DNA of 64,000 nt from Methylobacterium sp. J-067 (GCF_022829465.1 NZ_JAKSXZ010000058.1:62001-126000); one strand, 5' to 3'. Shown: positions 28,101 through 36,227, counted from the stretch's first letter. Notes: generated by a model from the sequence alone, not told the origin. A program made the numbers and translations.

Positions 28101-29154
28101 TCAGGCCGGTGACGCGCTCGCCCACCTCGCCCAGCGAGGCGGTGATGGCGAGGCCCCGCTGGTCGAGGGCGCCTGTCACGCGCTCGCCGGCCCCGTCGAG
28201 GGCCGAGACGATCCGCTGGGCCGCCCCGTCGAGTTCCTGGGTGAGGTTGGTGTGCGAGCCGGCGATGGCGCCGCGCACCCGCTCGGCATTGGTGACGATG
28301 GCCTCGCGCTGCGCGACCAGTTCATCGACCAGGGAGCGGATGCGGATCTCGTTGTCGGAATAGGCGCGCTCCAGGGTGGCGATCTCGCCGCGTACCAAAG
28401 TTTCGAGTTCGCCCGCCCGGGCCAGGGCGCGCTCGACGCCGTCGCCCACCGCCGCGACCTCGCGGCGGACGGTCTGCGACATGGTCAGCACGGCGTCCGT
28501 CGAGAAGCCCTCCGGCTCCGCGAGGCGCACCGCGACCTCGCCCACGGCGCGGGCGACGAGGCGCATCTCCTGGGCGCGCATGGCGAGCATCGCCGCGACG
28601 ACGAACAGGATCACCGGCCCGAGCAGCGCCGAGACGGCGCCCATGGCCTGGAGCGGCGGCAGGCCGGCGACGAAGCCGGCGAGGTCGCCGCCCGATTGCG
28701 ACCAGACGATGCCGCCGAGCGCCCCGACCCAGGCGAGGCCGGCGAGCGAGGCGACGATGTAGGGCTTGCGCGAGGGGCGCACCCGCAGGGTCTGCTGCAG
28801 GATGCCGATGTTGCGCCGGTCGTCGTTGGCCACCAGGGAGCGGTCGGGCGGCAGCAGGCCACCCTCCCGGCGGGGCCGGTCGAGATCGGGGGAGGGCAGG
28901 TCCGAGGCGAGGGGCGGATCCTGTGTCAGCGGCATCGGGCCGCCCGGCGGGCGCTCGATGTCGAGGCGGGGCGGAGGCAGGCGGCCGGAGGCGTCGCGCC
29001 CGCCCTCGAGCAGCGGTTCGGTGTCGCCGACATCCGGGAGCCGGGGCTCCGAACGGGCGCCGCCGTCGCGCATCAGGGCGTCCAGGCTCAGTGCCTGCTC
29101 AATGGCTGAGAGAGCGGCCTCGGCCGGGTCCTTCAGCTTCTTGTCCGTCGCCAT
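22156..29154 (-). CDS. Giant coiled-coil polar growth protein (GPR/RgsE-like)
   Basis: A 2332-residue protein. An acidic/proline-rich cytoplasmic N-terminus (~130 residues) is followed by two membrane segments (about 131-151 and 170-193), then about 1800 residues of helical repeats of the form ALDERTxALxxxLxART, similar to apolipoprotein A/E repeats. A Pro/Ala-rich linker and a conserved ~130-residue C-terminal domain (DISTDIARMIEHRTAVDLWERYRRGEPN) close it. The size, the two membrane helices and the apolipoprotein-like repeats match the Growth Pole Ring protein of Agrobacterium and RgsE of Sinorhizobium, which form a ring at the growing pole. The ATG has GAGGCG upstream. Repeats are regular, with no break. 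Function here is inferred from family. Confidence 0.82.
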   Translation of the reverse strand: MATDKKLKDPAEAALSAIEQALSLDALMRDGGARSEPRLPDVGDTEPLLEGGRDASGRLPPPRLDIERPPGGPMPLTQDPPLASDLPSPDLDRPRREGGLLPPDRSLVANDDRRNIGILQQTLRVRPSRKPYIVASLAGLAWVGALGGIVWSQSGGDLAGFVAGLPPLQAMGAVSALLGPVILFVVAAMLAMRAQEMRLVARAVGEVAVRLAEPEGFSTDAVLTMSQTVRREVAAVGDGVERALARAGELETLVRGEIATLERAYSDNEIRIRSLVDELVAQREAIVTNAERVRGAIAGSHTNLTQELDGAAQRIVSALDGAGERVTGALDQRGLAITASLGEVGERVTGLMSERGDTLIERLSQTGSGVRESLEGVGADLVRTFEERTSALTGSFEATGQALTGRLAESAGQVAVSLAETGAGVGAAIARQGEAVRESFERSASSLESAFLNRGTELTERFAATGAEITGRFSEVGAAFTQDLSGRGTALRTEIETAGRDIVGAIAQSGRTAQDTLAQAADGAAATLAARADAVRDDIVAAADRIGDAVSGRGGELAERMEGIVTRLHETIAVEGAGLESRLDAAAERASGLVAGRAREAAEGLEAAFTTLGRGFETGAGDAVRSLRTSVEHLSGEIDGRASEAAEIIRAAAANAGEAAQTRVAEAATRLTESLGLLRTASAEVTGAIEAESAILLTRFREAAERATEELGARGGAAVTELRVALEGLDRELAARTSATTGALERAAAQVASDLSNRLGEIEATFGAHGRDVADLLSTHAEETHARIAGTGRDIVLAVASQGARIADSLGRSGDTFAETADGRVKVIEEVLGSRLAALQETIARGDILADRIGRDTAALGETVGHQLDEVTRLLSDRGQAVAETIAGQAREAGSLIETHLGSLEERSARHTAEVAKRTAEVAEAMATLVGQLDGQIGTSAAALTETLTARTAALTEALATRAAALDETFATRASTLDESLGARTAALDEALSARTGEMARIVEEGGRGLVESVDSHLAAAARDFETRSVDFGAEVERRTGEIARALDTGAERFDGTVLRRLEEIGATLEERARLVDESFGSQAFEAIRLIEARTRAVDAELTQRTRDLVEAIETRTGGLDAAMAERIAALTGAVEERTRALDTSLAARAEEIAALVDERATAADTALSARTDEVRAAFAERSDLLGRLIDERTEAMSKELDEKGRAVFGVIGNRITELARLFDSGSTSLAELIDNRGEGVLAKLQQTIADAERMLEEGEGRLGHTLASRTGDISGLLDEGVRTVHGLLDDRTNQIRTMLDGHARTLVETLDGRTGPLSEALDGRGRELVTALEGALTGAAGALESRTEALGNLFDARLGRLEDLVEGRGNRLAETLDARAEGLRNLFEEAQSTLDAAVEGGSGRFAASVDERLQTLRSLLEEAPAAVAALVETRERQLAATLDSRTQRLRALFEEAQDGLRDLVETRGGDIAQAIATQTDEIRSVLNTAPAGMADLFDARLAALRTTFDEARTAIDGLLDSRSRGLIEAADDRVGALTEVFETRLRDLDGVVEGRTQDLTREVDARADAFTQRIDSRIQRFAHLVGQRADALATAFDERHDAFAGLMDERTAGLGAALDARAQAHAEQVEAHTAALAATLAAREAALAALIDQRAEAMGMGFERRANALGSLVDARGEALARRLAESAETLVRAIEERGGALLDSLNASGDSVGSELEGHVSRFRAAVDGPMRDLADALSDRAGTIERVLEETGLPLAETLRTSTERLAIQTRASADILRAAVDEGAARTLADLAETNDRLTRELGGVIVRVESANAALTGLVAGADSNLGAIERNLSGRLSQIRTELERVAAETNRAGADVSTQVAALREASEGALREANDLARNLDGAATSLDAVETRLSSALTERERALATAMAEFEARAETLESRGSAFAGQIDKVLREAENRARALTDALARSAESAGEQVTGAFAGLKDDAGAEAEKAAAGVREALDAASREMREGLEEAQSRFGESVTNLREMASSIRSELESTRADLARGVLELPRETQDAAGEMRRVVADQIKALNELSALVARTGRSVDVAQPIAQTQRRVAEGGSRSLAAPASSPAASAAPAPSASAPTPAPAPVQAPAPAPRPAPVRSETRPVTPRPVNPAPATGAGANKKGWLSDLLTRASLDDDEENPAATAPATPARTAPAPTPAPAASPAPRNGKPAAETGRIALDTISTDIARMIEHRTAVDLWERYRRGEPNLFTPRIYTAQGQTTFTEIQRRYRSDQEFRRSVDRYVSEFERLLGDVVKNDPDAKRTDAYLTSETGKVYTMLAHASGRFEGA

Positions 29155-29271
29155 GAAACGCCTCGCACGCACGGGTCCGGCACTTGCATGCCGAAGACGC
29201 AACTTCCCGTTTACCACCCGAGCCTAAAGTCCGGCACCCTGCTTCGATAGGAGCGGGGGAGACCGCCCCCA

Positions 29272-29295
29272 GGTAACATTAACCGAATGGTTACC
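29272..29295. promoter_or_regulatory. Nested palindrome between divergent gpr-like and Hpt genes
   Basis: GGTAAC and GTTACC form the outer arms, 12 bp apart, and AACC-GAAT-GGTT lies inside. The TTAACC half-site resembles half of a CtrA box. It lies 118 bp upstream of the giant gene and 105 bp upstream of the Hpt gene, and could control either. Binding is speculative. Confidence 0.35.
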
Positions 29296-29399
29296 GCGAC
29301 CGGCCCGAGGGGCGACGCCATCGTGCCAGGGACGGAGCGGAATCGCGAGGCGATGGGTGGGGGCACCCGGCCGATACCATGTGGATTGCGGGGTCTCCG

Positions 29400-29720
29400 A
29401 TGGCAGAAATCGACCGCGCGGCCCTGGATGCCCAGACCGGCGGGGATGCCGACCTCGCCCGCGAGGTGCTGGCCCTGTTCGCGGGCGAGTGCCGCCGCCT
29501 GCTTCCCGCGCTCACCGACCCGGCCCGTCCGGCCATCCACCGGGCCGATATCGCGCACACCCTGCGGGGCGCGGCGGCCGGGCTCGGCGCGGCCCGCGTG
29601 CAGCGCCTCGCCGGGGAGGCGGAGCAGGCGCTCCGCGCAGGGACGGCCGGGGCCGGGGAGAGCGTGACCGTCCTGGCGGCGGCGATCCGGGACGCCGTGG
29701 CCGAGATCGAGGGAGCCTGA
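29400..29720 (+). CDS. Orphan histidine phosphotransfer (Hpt) protein
   Basis: A 106-residue four-helix protein with the Hpt motif AHTLRGAAAGLGAARV, where His53 is the phosphorylated residue; Arg replaces the usual Lys after Leu. Hpt proteins pass phosphate between hybrid kinases and response regulators. No kinase or regulator is adjacent. I chose the ATG of MAEIDRAALD; an ATG seven codons upstream is possible. It is divergent from the GPR-like gene, so a link to polarity or cell cycle is tempting but unproven. Confidence 0.75.
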   Translation: MAEIDRAALDAQTGGDADLAREVLALFAGECRRLLPALTDPARPAIHRADIAHTLRGAAAGLGAARVQRLAGEAEQALRAGTAGAGESVTVLAAAIRDAVAEIEGA

Positions 29721-29858
29721 GGCTTCGAAAGGTCGCCCCTCGGCGTCGCCGTCCGGGGCCTCGATCCGCTTGCTTTCCGGTCGGCGAGCCGCCAAGCAGA
29801 CACCGCCGTCCGCCGAGCCGCCCCCACGCGGCTCGGCGCGCACGAGGAGCCTGTGAGC

Positions 29859-30179
29859 ATGCCCAAGATCACCTACGTCGATCACGCCGGGACGGAACGC
29901 ACCGTCGAGGGCAGCGTCGGCGCCACCGTGATGGAGACGGCTCTGCGCAACAACGTGCCCGGCATCGACGCGGAATGCGGCGGCGCCTGCGCCTGCGCCA
30001 CCTGCCACGTCTATGTCGACGATGCCTGGATCGCCGTCGTGGGCAAGGCCCAGGACATGGAGCAGGACATGCTCGATTTCGCCACCGACGTGCGCGAGAA
30101 TTCCCGGCTGTCCTGCCAGATCAAGATCACGCCGGACCTCGACGGCCTGAAGGTCGCGACCCCCGCCCAGCAGGGCTGA
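29859..30179 (+). CDS. Adrenodoxin-type [2Fe-2S] ferredoxin
   Basis: A 106-residue electron carrier. Cluster ligands are Cys40, Cys46, Cys49 (CGGACACATC spacing C-x5-C-x2-C) and Cys86 in [10 protein letters not shown]. The layout, with [15 protein letters not shown] at the start and [10 protein letters not shown] before the last ligand, is that of vertebrate/alphaproteobacterial adrenodoxin-type (FdxB-like) ferredoxins that feed P450s or Fe-S assembly. GAGGAG lies 9 bp before the chosen ATG. It stands alone. Confidence 0.93.
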   Translation: MPKITYVDHAGTERTVEGSVGATVMETALRNNVPGIDAECGGACACATCHVYVDDAWIAVVGKAQDMEQDMLDFATDVRENSRLSCQIKITPDLDGLKVATPAQQG

Positions 30180-30188
30180 GGCCGCCCC

Positions 30189-31364
30189 TCAGCGCACCAG
30201 CGCGCGGGCGGCGGCATCGAGCCCGTCGAGGGTCATCGGGAACATCCGCCCCGCCATCAGGCGCTGCACCATCCCGATCGATGGCGTGTAGGCCCAATGG
30301 GTCTCCGGCACGGGGTTGAGCCACGCCGCCTTGTGGAAATGGTCGAGGAGCCGCCCGAGCCACACGGCGCCGGCCTCCTCGTTCCAGTGCTCCACCGAGC
30401 CCCCCGGCGCGGCGATCTCGTAGGGGCTCATGGAGGCGTCCCCCACGAAGACGACGCGGTAGTCGCTGCCGTAGGTGCGGATCACCTCGGTGAGCGGCGT
30501 GCGCCCGTCGTGGCGCCGCGCGTTCTCCGTCCAGACGCCCTCGTAGACGCAATTGTGGAAGTAGAAGTGGACGAGGTGCTTGAACTCCGACCGGGCGGCG
30601 GAGAACAGCGCCTGCGCCTGCTCCACGTGCCAGTCCATCGAGCCGCCGACATCGAGGAAGAGCAGCACCTTCACCGCGTTGCGCCGCTCCGGCCGCATCC
30701 GCACGTCGATATAGCCCTGGCGGGCGCTCTCCCGGATCGTGCCGTCGAGGTCGAGCTCGTCCGCCGCCCCGGTGCGGGCGAAGCGGCGCAGGCGCCGCAG
30801 GGCGAGGCGCATGGTGCGGGCGCCGATCTCGGCGTCGTCGTCGAAATCGCGGAACTCGCGGCGGTCCCACACCTTCACCGCCCGGAAGTTGCGGTTGCCG
30901 TCCTGCCCGATGCGGATCCCCTCCGGGTTGTAGCCGTAGGCGCCGAACGGGGAGGTGCCTCCCGTGCCGATCCATTTCGAGCCGCCCTGGTGGCGGCCCT
31001 TCTGCTCGGCGAGCCGCTGCTTCAGGGTCTCGAACAGCTTGTCCCAGCCCAGCGCCTGGAGCTGCGCCTTCTCCTCGTCGGTGAGGTACTTCTCCGCGAG
31101 CTTGCGCAGCCATTCCTCGGGAATCGGCACCGCCTCCACCGCCTCGCCGACGGTCTCCAGCCCCTTGAACACGGTGCCGAACACCCGGTCGAACCGGTCG
31201 AGATGGGCCTCGTCCTTCACGAGCGCGGTGCGCGACAGGAAATAGAATTCCTCGACGCTCTTGTCCGGCAGGTCGCGTTCGAGCGCGCCCAGCAGGACGA
31301 GGTACTCCTTGAGGGTGACGGGCACCTTCGCGTCGCGCAGGGCCGTGAAGAACTGGAGCAGCAT
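30189..31364 (-). CDS. CoxE-like VWA domain protein
   Basis: A 391-residue protein. The N-terminal half is helical (LQFFTALRDAKVPVTLKEYLVLLGAL), followed by a Gly-rich segment SKWIGTGGTSPFGAYGYNPEG. The C-terminal VWA domain has VLLFLDVGGSMDWH, where the metal-binding DxSxS is changed to DxGxS, and a later VVFVGDASMSPYE. Such proteins usually work with a MoxR ATPase to remodel or insert metal into a target. A MoxR gene lies about 5 kb away on the other strand, not in an operon. The start is ATG of MLLQFF. Confidence 0.82.
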   Translation of the reverse strand: MLLQFFTALRDAKVPVTLKEYLVLLGALERDLPDKSVEEFYFLSRTALVKDEAHLDRFDRVFGTVFKGLETVGEAVEAVPIPEEWLRKLAEKYLTDEEKAQLQALGWDKLFETLKQRLAEQKGRHQGGSKWIGTGGTSPFGAYGYNPEGIRIGQDGNRNFRAVKVWDRREFRDFDDDAEIGARTMRLALRRLRRFARTGAADELDLDGTIRESARQGYIDVRMRPERRNAVKVLLFLDVGGSMDWHVEQAQALFSAARSEFKHLVHFYFHNCVYEGVWTENARRHDGRTPLTEVIRTYGSDYRVVFVGDASMSPYEIAAPGGSVEHWNEEAGAVWLGRLLDHFHKAAWLNPVPETHWAYTPSIGMVQRLMAGRMFPMTLDGLDAAARALVR

Positions 31365-31712
31365 GGAGCGACAACGCGCGAGCCCCGCGCCGGGGTCAAG
31401 TGCGACCGTCGATCCCGCGGTGCCGCACGACGCGCCGCGCCGCAATCGCCGAATCGGAGCGAATCGCGCCAGAGTCTTGACGGCTTGGCGTTAAGTGGAA
31501 TGCGGCGCTGCGGAAGACTTCGGCGGGGGCTTCGCGGCGCTGGACTCGGCTCATAAGGCCTGAATCTGGGTATAAGTCCCGAATCCTGTTGATATCCTGC
31601 CTCGCGAGACTCGCGCAGTCACTTAAACCGTCACGGGAATCACCCCAACTCATCCCGAACGGTGGCGCGTCCGCGATCCTGCGGGCGAGAGCCGGTGTCG
31701 AGGAGACCTGCC
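31365..31712. other. Intergenic region between VWA and a hypothetical gene
   Basis: No gene is supported. It contains a relatively AT-rich stretch (31556-31640) and a perfect palindrome CGCGAG-A-CTCGCG at 31603-31615. Divergent promoters for the two flanking genes are expected here, but I cannot place confident boxes. Confidence 0.5.
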
Positions 31713-32126
31713 GTGGCGGTCATCCTGCGTAGTTTACCCGAGTTCAAGCGGTTTCTCGCGAAGCCGGGTGCGACGATTCAAGTGGTGCGCAACACCTTCA
31801 TGGACCGGCAGCCTGAGGCGACGCGGGCGGCCTACCGGGACCGGGGGATGTACGCGCCACGGGCGGTGCAGGCGCTGTCGAAGAAGGCGGCGGTGTTCAG
31901 CCTGCGCGGCTTTCCGGGCACCGTCTGGCTCTACTGGGACAAGGGCGCGCGCGGCTGGCGCTTCCAGGGGGACACCGTCACCGTGCCCCTGGTGACGGGG
32001 CTCGGCGCCCCGGATGAGATCACCTACCGCTGCAGCTTCGCGGAGGGCTACGAGCCCGTCGCCCGAGCGCGGGCGCCCCGCCGGAGCGCCGCCCCCCGCG
32101 AGGAGGCGGCCCCTCCGCCGCCCTGA
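31713..32126 (+). CDS. Hypothetical protein, basic C-terminus
   Basis: A 137-residue protein I do not recognise. The core (residues 1-110) has a plausible folded pattern: LRSLPEFKRFLAKPGATIQVV, then AVFSLRGFPGTVWLYWDKGARGWRF and ITYRCSF, so mostly beta. The last ~25 residues are Arg/Ala/Pro-rich and likely disordered. The GTG start has GAGGAG 7 bp upstream; an upstream GTG is less likely. Possible nucleic-acid contact through the basic tail is only a guess. Confidence 0.6.
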   Translation: MAVILRSLPEFKRFLAKPGATIQVVRNTFMDRQPEATRAAYRDRGMYAPRAVQALSKKAAVFSLRGFPGTVWLYWDKGARGWRFQGDTVTVPLVTGLGAPDEITYRCSFAEGYEPVARARAPRRSAAPREEAAPPPP

Positions 32127-32136
32127 CCGGGGCGCC

Positions 32137-33984
32137 TCAGGCGCTCCCGACCCTCGCCTGCGGTTGAGCCGGCGCGGGGGCCTTCTCCGGCTCGGATCGC
32201 GGGGCCTTCCCCACGGTCCGCCGGGCGCGGAACACCGGCTTCGCGTCGTTCTCGCGCTTCTTGAGCAGCGTCCGGTACTCGTCCCGCCGCTCGTGGATCG
32301 AGGCGATCACGAGGCCCATCGGCACCCCGACATCCACCAGCACGGCCTCCGACAATTGCAGCGAGGCCTCGATCGTCTCCGGCACGGCATCGTCCACGCC
32401 GAGTTCGTAGAGCGCGGTGGCGTGTCGCGCGTCGCGGGCGCGGGCGACGATGGTGAGGTCCGGCCGCTCGCTGCGCGCCGCCATCACCGCCTCCTCGACG
32501 GAGCGCGGCGTGTCGAGGGTCACGACCAGGGCGCGGGCGGTGTCGATGCCGCTGCGGCGCAGGATCTCGACGTTGCCGGAATCGCCGAAATAGACCGGCG
32601 CCCCCGTGCGGCGCTGCTCGGCGACGCGGGCCGCATCGGAATCGAGGGCGAGATAGGGGATGCGGTGGCGGGCGAGCATCTCGCCCACCTGCCGCCCGAC
32701 CCGGCCGTAGCCCGCGATGATGACCCGGTTCTCGACCTTCTCCGGCAGGGGCTCGGCCGTGACCGTCCCCCGGGCGGTGGTGGCCGCGTGCCGACCGATC
32801 CGGCGGCCGAGGGAGGCCAGCGCCGGGATGAGGATCATCGTCACCGTGGTGACGATCAGCGCGGCGGCCCCGACCTCCTCCGGCACGAGCCCGGTGACCA
32901 TGGCGCCGCCGATGAGCACGAAGGCGAACTCGCCCCCCGGCCCGAGGAGGAGCGCGGCCTCCAGGGCCACCGCCCGCGACAGGCCGAGCACCGGCCCGGC
33001 CATCACCACCACGCCCGCCTTGATGAGGACGAGGGCCAGCGACAGGCCGAGGATCGCGCCGGGCGAGGCCATGAGCTGCGCCGGATCGAGGTTCATTCCC
33101 ACCGAGACGAAGAACACCCCGAGCAGGAGACCCTTGAACGGGTCGATCGTCGCCTCGATCGCCCGGCGATACTCGGTCTCGGCCAGGAGCAGCCCGGCGA
33201 CGAAGGCGCCGAGCGTCATCGAGAGGCCGCTCGCCGCCGCCGTCAGCGCCGTGCCGACGATCACGAGGAGGCAGGCCGCCATGAAGAGTTCGGTGGAGCG
33301 GGTGCGCGCCACGAGCTGGAACAGCGGGCGCAGGGCGAGGCGCCCCGCCACCACGATCAGCACCAGCGCCACCGCTGCCTGCCCGAGGGCCAGCGCCAGG
33401 GCGAGGCCCTTGTCGCCCCCGGTATCCTGGCCGAGCACGGCGATGGCGAACAGGGCCGGGGCCACCGCGAGGTCCTGGAACAGCAGCACGGCGAAGCTCG
33501 CGCGCCCGGTCGGCGTGTTAAGCCGCCTTTGCTCGGCGAGCACCGGCAGCACCACCGCCGTCGAGGAGAGGGCGAGGCCGATCCCGACGATCACCGCGCC
33601 GGTCAAGGGCACGTCGAGCCCGTAGAGGATGACGCCGAGGATCAGGGTCGAACACCCGACCTGCAGGGAGCCGAGGCCGAAGACGAGGCGCCGCAGGGTC
33701 CGCAGCCGCTCCCACGACAATTCGATGCCGATCATGAACATCAGGAAGATCACGCCGAACTCGGCGAGGTGCGAGATCTCCGTGCGGTTGCCGATGGTGA
33801 AGAGGTGGACGGCCGGCCATTGGTTGGCGAGGCGCCCCAGTCCGAACGGGCCGAGCAGGGCCCCCGCCCCGATGAAGCCGAGCACCGGGGAGATTCGCAG
33901 CCGGTGGAAGAGCGGGACCACGATCCCCGCCGTCACGAGGAACAGGATCGCTTCCTTGTAGGAGCCGGCATGGACATCTGGCAT
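32137..33984 (-). CDS. Kef-type CPA2 cation:proton antiporter with RCK domain
   Basis: A 615-residue inner-membrane protein: about 12-13 helices of the Na/H exchanger fold (FMIGIELSWERLR, ALSSTAVVLPVLAEQRRLN, DLAVAPALF), then a RCK_N domain with the nucleotide-binding GYGRVGRQVGEML, and a short basic tail. It resembles KefB/KefC, which release potassium during electrophile stress when gated through NAD or glutathione adducts. Whether it binds glutathione cannot be told. No KefF/KefG-like gene adjoins. A divergent 266-bp spacer separates it from the next gene. Confidence 0.88.
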   Translation of the reverse strand: MPDVHAGSYKEAILFLVTAGIVVPLFHRLRISPVLGFIGAGALLGPFGLGRLANQWPAVHLFTIGNRTEISHLAEFGVIFLMFMIGIELSWERLRTLRRLVFGLGSLQVGCSTLILGVILYGLDVPLTGAVIVGIGLALSSTAVVLPVLAEQRRLNTPTGRASFAVLLFQDLAVAPALFAIAVLGQDTGGDKGLALALALGQAAVALVLIVVAGRLALRPLFQLVARTRSTELFMAACLLVIVGTALTAAASGLSMTLGAFVAGLLLAETEYRRAIEATIDPFKGLLLGVFFVSVGMNLDPAQLMASPGAILGLSLALVLIKAGVVVMAGPVLGLSRAVALEAALLLGPGGEFAFVLIGGAMVTGLVPEEVGAAALIVTTVTMILIPALASLGRRIGRHAATTARGTVTAEPLPEKVENRVIIAGYGRVGRQVGEMLARHRIPYLALDSDAARVAEQRRTGAPVYFGDSGNVEILRRSGIDTARALVVTLDTPRSVEEAVMAARSERPDLTIVARARDARHATALYELGVDDAVPETIEASLQLSEAVLVDVGVPMGLVIASIHERRDEYRTLLKKRENDAKPVFRARRTVGKAPRSEPEKAPAPAQPQARVGSA

Positions 33985-34250
33985 CGGCGGCGGCTCTAAC
34001 CTCGCGCTATCTTGGGATCGGCTGAGCCGCGATCATGAGGGCACGGGCGCGATACGGCAACCGTCATACCGGTTGAATCGTACCCGGACCGGGGGCCGAT
34101 GCGCCATCGCCTGAGACATTTGCGCCCGCTCGCCCGAGGTTCCGGTGGAGAGCCGCGCGGCGGCGTAAAATGGGCACAATGCCGGGATACGGAAACATTT
34201 AAGAGAGCCTTACGCTCGACCCGGACCGAGCCCTGACAGTGACGAGGCCG

Positions 34251-35525
34251 ATGAATTCGCTGAAGTCGATCTTCTCACGGGCCGGGCGGTCCCCGAACGG
34301 GCCGCCGAGCCGCGAGGTCGCCCGCGAGCGCCGGGAATGGCGGCTCGAATCCGACCGGTGGACGCACCAGCGGCACGTCGAGAAGGGCTACCGCATCAAG
34401 TGGGGCTACGTCGCCATCGCCTATCTGGTGGAGTTCATGGTGATCGGCGCCTCGCTCGCCGGCGCATGGCTCTTCGCGGGGGTCTATAGCGACGGGGACT
34501 GGCACGCCTTCTACTTCATGCTGCTGGCGCCGCTGGTCTACGCGGCGGTGGAGCTGTGCCGGGTGCCGCTGGGCATCCTGGCGCGCACCCAGCGCTCGTA
34601 TTTCATCCGGGGGCTCGCGATCCTCGGCATCATCTTCGCGGCGGGCGTCACGACGAAGTCCGTCTCGCAGCTCGGCGAGATGATGTTCCACCCCCGCCTG
34701 ATGGAGGCGGCCCGCACCAAGACCGCCCTGAAGGACGCCCAGGCCGACCGCGCCACGATCGAGGACCGCATCAAGGCGGCCGACGACCGGGTGGCCTCGT
34801 ACACCGCCGAACTCGACCAGATCGAGAAGCGCGCCGCCGACAACGCCCAGCAGCTCGCGGGCCTGCCGGCCCAGCGCTGCGAGCGGGTGTTCGGCACCAA
34901 CTCGAAGGGCATGCGCTACCAGAACCTGAAATGCGTGACCGATCCGCGCGTCGCCGCCCTCTCGGCGGGCGTGACGAAAGCCAGCGCCGACCGCACCGCG
35001 CTGGTGAAGGACCTCGAGGTGGCCCGCAAGGACCGCGCCGCCCTCGACCGGGGCGCCGCCGACCGCAAGGTCGCCGACACCGAGCAGGCATACCGGAACG
35101 CGGTGAACCGCTCGCAGCTGCACTCCTTCACGGCCATGGTTTACGGCGTCGATCCCATCGACGTGACCGAGCAGCAGGTCCACGCCTTCCTGCGCATCTT
35201 CGTGTTCCTGCCGGCGCTCTGTGCCGCCTTCGCCTCGACCATCCTGGCGCTGTGCGCGGTCTCGACCCGCCGGACCTTCATGGATGAGGACGACCTCGGC
35301 GCGGCGGTGAACCCGGAGGCGGCACCGTACATGCTCGACGCCATCGCCGACGCCCTGCGCTCCAACCCGTCGGTGGTACGGGCCGCGCCCGCGTCCCAGG
35401 CGTCGGTCATCCCGATGAACCGACCGGCGGCGCAGGCGCTGCCGGGCCAGACCCTTCCCGGCCAGGCTGCGGCGAACCAAGGCCTGCCCGGCCCGACCCT
35501 TCCTGCCGCTGGAGCCGGCGCATGA
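34251..35525 (+). CDS. Unknown membrane protein with periplasmic or cytoplasmic coiled coil
   Basis: A 424-residue protein with no family I can name. After a basic N-terminus come membrane segments at about 52-78, 86-102 and 119-133. Residues ~150-280 form a charged coiled coil (AQADRATIEDRIKAADDRV; TAELDQIEKRAADNAQQL). Another membrane segment (~305-330) follows, then a Pro/Gly-rich tail with PGQTLPGQ repeats. Two Cys (in QRCERVFG and LKCVTDP) lie in the coiled part and could pair. The ATG is chosen over a GTG four codons earlier. It overlaps the next gene by 4 bp. Confidence 0.72.
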   Translation: MNSLKSIFSRAGRSPNGPPSREVARERREWRLESDRWTHQRHVEKGYRIKWGYVAIAYLVEFMVIGASLAGAWLFAGVYSDGDWHAFYFMLLAPLVYAAVELCRVPLGILARTQRSYFIRGLAILGIIFAAGVTTKSVSQLGEMMFHPRLMEAARTKTALKDAQADRATIEDRIKAADDRVASYTAELDQIEKRAADNAQQLAGLPAQRCERVFGTNSKGMRYQNLKCVTDPRVAALSAGVTKASADRTALVKDLEVARKDRAALDRGAADRKVADTEQAYRNAVNRSQLHSFTAMVYGVDPIDVTEQQVHAFLRIFVFLPALCAAFASTILALCAVSTRRTFMDEDDLGAAVNPEAAPYMLDAIADALRSNPSVVRAAPASQASVIPMNRPAAQALPGQTLPGQAAANQGLPGPTLPAAGAGA

Positions 35526-36166
35526 ACTACGTCGCCTCCGGCACGCCTGAGAACATCGCCCTCGCGCAGCAGGTGAACACCCGGCTGCGCGCGGATGCGA
35601 GCTACGTCGCCGCCCGCGCCTTCCTGTTCCGGGCGCTGGGCCTCGGCGCCTTCCTGTGCCTGACCGGGGCGGGGATCGGCGCGGCGGCCTATGGCTGGGC
35701 GACGATGAACCAGTTCGACACCGCCGCCGAGAAGATCGCCGCCGCGATGCAGGCCGCCCTGGCCGACGTGACCCTGAAGACCAAGGGCGAGGTGACGCTC
35801 ACCGACAACACCTTGAAGCTGGAGGGCCTGCCCAAGCTCGCCGGCGGCCCGCCGACGCCGACCAAGGCGCAGCTCGGCGAGCAGGCGAGCCCGGCTTCCA
35901 AGGCGCAGGTGAACACCACCTTCACGGTGTTCAAGCAGGTGCCCTATCTCGACGGCCAGATCGTCACCGGCTGGAACTTCAAGGACGGTGCCGAGCAGCC
36001 CTACCAGCAATATTGCTACTTCTCCCGCCGCTCCAACGAGAGCAAGGGACAGGTCGAGCTGAAGATCGACCTCGCGATGGACGGCAAGACCCTGCCGCAG
36101 CCGCAGAAGTCGGACGTGAATCTCGAGATCCTGTCCCGCAACTGCGTGTGGCACGAGAAGGGCTGA
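35522..36166 (+). CDS. Unknown single-pass membrane protein, partner of the preceding gene
   Basis: A 214-residue protein translated by ATGA overlap with the gene before it. One membrane segment (~38-60) is followed by a soluble domain with predicted beta pattern: KGEVTLTDNTLKLEGLPK, TVFKQVPYLDGQIVTGWNF, and two Cys in QYCYFSRR and SRNCVWHEKG that may form a disulphide if outside. I do not recognise the family. The coupling suggests a two-protein membrane complex. Confidence 0.72.
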   Translation: MNYVASGTPENIALAQQVNTRLRADASYVAARAFLFRALGLGAFLCLTGAGIGAAAYGWATMNQFDTAAEKIAAAMQAALADVTLKTKGEVTLTDNTLKLEGLPKLAGGPPTPTKAQLGEQASPASKAQVNTTFTVFKQVPYLDGQIVTGWNFKDGAEQPYQQYCYFSRRSNESKGQVELKIDLAMDGKTLPQPQKSDVNLEILSRNCVWHEKG

Positions 36167-36227
36167 GCGCTTGCGGGGGCGGCGGGCGCCGCGTAACTCC
36201 GGAACGAGGCCAGCCTTCGAGACCGCG

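Noticed and set aside
22183-29109. Two very long open frames (2308 and 1992 residues) on the plus strand opposite the giant coiled-coil gene.
   Set aside because: They arise because the repeated high-GC coding sequence lacks stops on the other strand. Their composition is low-complexity Arg/Ala/Gly, with no domains or ribosome sites.
29211-30008. A 265-codon minus-strand frame over the Hpt and ferredoxin region.
   Set aside because: It overlaps two clear plus-strand genes with recognisable motifs and itself shows no domain.
31556-31640. tRNA-like stretch upstream of the hypothetical gene.
   Set aside because: No cloverleaf, anticodon arm or T-loop TTCRA can be drawn; only a palindrome and AT-rich sequence are present.
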